Of a DNA stretch of 64,000 bases, positions 61,801 to 64,000 are shown in pieces (position 1 is the first letter of the stretch; the number at the start of each line of letters is the position of its first letter). A program made the translations under genes and the position numbers. The DNA is from Phytophthora colocasiae (taxonomy: Eukaryota > Oomycota > Peronosporomycetes > Peronosporales > Peronosporaceae). The notes beneath the pieces are model-generated. The model saw only the letters and a program-made list of their open reading frames with translations, was not told where the DNA came from and searched no databases. The stretch is taken from contig JAGKQI010000028.1 in the NCBI GenBank assembly GCA_018806915.1, positions 682,001 through 746,000 on the forward strand, in the 5' to 3' direction.

Positions 61801-64000
61801 TCATCTCCAGCCGGGCTAGTTGCCGATCAATCTGGTCTTTATTGAACGTCAGGCTGAATTGAACGAGCGACGCGCGCACCACCACAACAGGTCGTCCTCG
61901 CGAGCGCAATGTGGACAGGACTGCGCCGCGATTCTTCTTTCCTGGTTGAGTCTGATCCGGTAGAACTGTTGGGGCAGATGCCGACTTCACTGGGGACGTG
62001 AGAGCTTCAGATGGGAAGTCGTCGTCGTGAGACTGGATGGCAGACGCGTAAGCAGAGATGATACGGTAAAATAGCGCCACAGACGACGGGTTCCATTGCA
62101 GATGCAGGACATTGAATTGCACGTCCGCCTCCACCTGCAAGCCGATGCTCTGTGTTGACTCCGGAGAAAACGTTGTGACGTCAATAGCAATCAAATGGGT
62201 CGTGTCACCTTCGCTTTCACCCGTGGAGATGAGCTTGTAAAAGCGAGAGTCGGGTGAGTAGAGTTTGTCCTCCATCACGAGAGCTTTTAAGCGAGCATGG
62301 AATACTTGACGAGTCGAATACGCTTCAACTGCAAATGAAGTATGAGAGGCACGTAAAACGAACGCATCCTGAGCAGAAGATTCGCGCAAGTTCAGCTCCA
62401 CGCATCCTAACGAGAGTTCCATCTCCAAAAGGAACTTATCCTCAATCGTAGCAGTAGCTGTTGCCACGTTGCTTGAGCTCTGGTCGCTTGCGCTCTCCGA
62501 ATCTGTCGTACTCTCCTCCCCACTGTCATCCTCTTGGTCTTCGAAGTACGTTAGCTGCATATCCTTAGCTCGAGCGATTCCTGCAGCCTGCACAAGTATG
62601 GAAGAGTGGATCTGACCCAAAGCCACTAGCTGCTCTTCCGCCAGAGACACCACGATCGAAGGAACAGCAGCGTAGACGCCCACCTGCGGCAACGGCTTGA
62701 CTGCTGTGTTCTTCCCGCGTGACGGGAGTCGGAGGCGTGTAGACGAAGCCTGTGTGTGAAGCAAAAATTCCAACGACAGATCCTTAACGATTTTTGAGAA
62801 GGCGTGAACTTCTTCGTCACTCCAGTTCACTAACTGCTCCTGACGACCAAGCGAAACGTGGATCTGCGTCACCTCAAGATGCCAGTGCAGACGCGGATCA
62901 TTGTTCGTAGTGTCCAGCGCCGTATCTAACGGTGTATCGATTGCAATCACTTTGTCATCGTTGCGGAAGCTTAACTTTCCCAGATCAACCACAAGAACGG
63001 CCCCGGTCGGCTCAGAAACGTTCTCAGGTAGAATAAGCACAGGCGCATCCATGTCCACTAGTACATCGTACGCAACGCGACCTTCCGCTCTCTCCAATGA
63101 CCGCATGAGTTCCGCTTCCTCGGCCTCTTTCTCTGCATCGGAAGACTCCAAGAGTTTAGGATCATCTGCGAACATCCAGTCGGCCACAGACGACGTCGCG
63201 AATTGCCAGACCTTCTCTAGCTGCTTCTCCGGTAGCAAACTGACGAAGAAAGCATGCAGGAACATCACGAAGGACGGATCCACCAGCACACGGATAGGCT
63301 GTGAGCGTACGCGAACTTTCAGCGTCGCTTGCAATCCTTCGTCCACTAGAGCTTGAGTCTGCACCACAGCTCGCCGACTGAGATCGATATTGACGCAAGA
63401 CGAGCTCAGGTCGTCACTTGGCGAGGCTGAAGGGCTGCAGAACGAATGGAAACGAGAGTCGCGTGCTAGGCCGTTGAAAATGTCAAAATGCTGCACTCGG
63501 AAATTGGCGTCCCACTCATCTTCCGGCTGAATATTAACCGCTAGTGAGCCGTGCAGCATTCCGGTGACGAATGGACTGTCGTGGGCGTTGGATTGGTACA
63601 AAGCCATTGAGCCGTTCGTCAGCTGGATCTGGATTGACATGAGGTTGCACCCCATCGGCACTTCATGTGCACTACCAGCCTTCTCCACAGCATCGTTGTA
63701 CGCTTCACGTAAATTCTCGCGACCTTCAGCTGACAGCACCTGCTCTTCTTGAGTTGAAGCACTGGAAATATCTGTTTCCCCACCGAAAAAGTACGAGTAC
63801 CAGGACCCACCACCGTCTTGAGTCGTCTGAGGATTCTTCTGAGCTGTTGCAGCGGCCTTGGCTTCTGCTTGCACACGCTCTTCGGCGTTTTCTGCGGCGT
63901 CACGTAGAAGCAGAACCACATCTAACGGGTACACTTCTTCGTACCTCTGCTTGAACTTGCCCTGCCGAGTGGATAGATCCAGCGGTGTGCCATTGCGGAG
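55208..64000 (-). CDS. VPS13: VPS13-type bridge-like lipid transfer protein, partial (start beyond window), with two frameshifts near the C-terminus
   Basis: VPS13 proteins form a long hydrophobic groove that moves phospholipids between membranes at contact sites. The coding frame is open from the right edge (64000) to 56162, more than 2600 residues without an intron; the N-terminal chorein part lies outside. Seen: repeated groove segments (FELHTQ-type beta regions), an SHR-BD/VAB-like region (PVVVEILAEVWVINRSGLELVYG, VSVIPRYLVFNRSSHTLLLL), and the C-terminal helical segment FYEQSVKSQALNLIDSIEV. Near 56260 the frame must change to 55885-56268 (NGDIVRKHSRAIGECRNSAE), then again near 55885 to the PDZ tail at 55208-55876. 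Both shifts fall in plainly coding sequence, so one-base assembly errors are likely. Confidence 0.9.

Noticed and set aside
1..64000. RXLR or Crinkler effector genes, tRNA, rRNA and CRISPR arrays
   Set aside because: No signal peptide plus RXLR/LFLAK combination, no cloverleaf, no rRNA motif and no regularly spaced repeat array was seen.

Overview
The window is nuclear DNA of a eukaryote. Several things point to an oomycete of the Phytophthora/Peronosporales type. Host genes are long and mostly intronless, the few introns are 58-78 nt, and intergenic gaps are short. Retroelement gag and protease remnants resemble the common Phytophthora Gypsy family. One gene start carries an oomycete Inr+FPR core promoter, and a START-like/FYVE-variant protein and a lone HSF-domain regulator are present. 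I saw no bacterial operons, tRNA, rRNA or CRISPR. The species call is inference; no search was run.

Left third (1-20.4 kb) is a nest of LTR retrotransposons. Element A (1-6.4 kb, minus, cut by the window edge) is a degenerate Ty3/Gypsy copy with gag, protease, RT, RNase H, integrase and chromodomain. Element B (about 6.7-12.3 kb, plus) has a pol broken by several frameshifts and an intact 515-residue ORF on the opposite strand. That ORF starts beside the 3' LTR candidate and runs back over the chromodomain. Element A has a decayed counterpart in the same position. Element B is also packed with short perfect inverted repeats, roughly one hairpin every 20-40 bp through both coding and LTR sequence; the neighbouring host genes are not. 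An acidic-tailed ORF of unknown origin (12.5-13.6 kb) separates B from element C (13.8-20.4 kb, minus), a different Gypsy lineage with a three-knuckle Gag and a large deletion in RT.

Middle (20.9-41.5 kb) is a normal gene-rich segment: an MFS transporter, an acidic hypothetical protein, a P4-type flippase with one in-frame intron, a secreted GPI-anchored protein divergent from an ankyrin-class II histone deacetylase, a truncated RhoGAP relic, an HSF-domain regulator, and two ribosome-linked genes in tandem (LTV1 and Zuotin). LTV1 appears to use a GC-AG intron placed directly after the ATG and carries an apparent one-base frameshift.

Right part (41.6-64 kb): an aldo/keto reductase pseudogene, then an amino-acid/polyamine permease pseudogene split by an LTR element (element D) with two LTRs of about 300 bp and a 5-bp target-site duplication CACCT. 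A START/FYVE-variant gene follows, then a better preserved permease paralogue in opposite orientation, an IQ-motif protein, and a very long VPS13-type lipid-transfer protein with a PDZ tail that runs off the right edge. Several otherwise good genes carry single frameshifts (LTV1, permease, VPS13), so some may be assembly errors.
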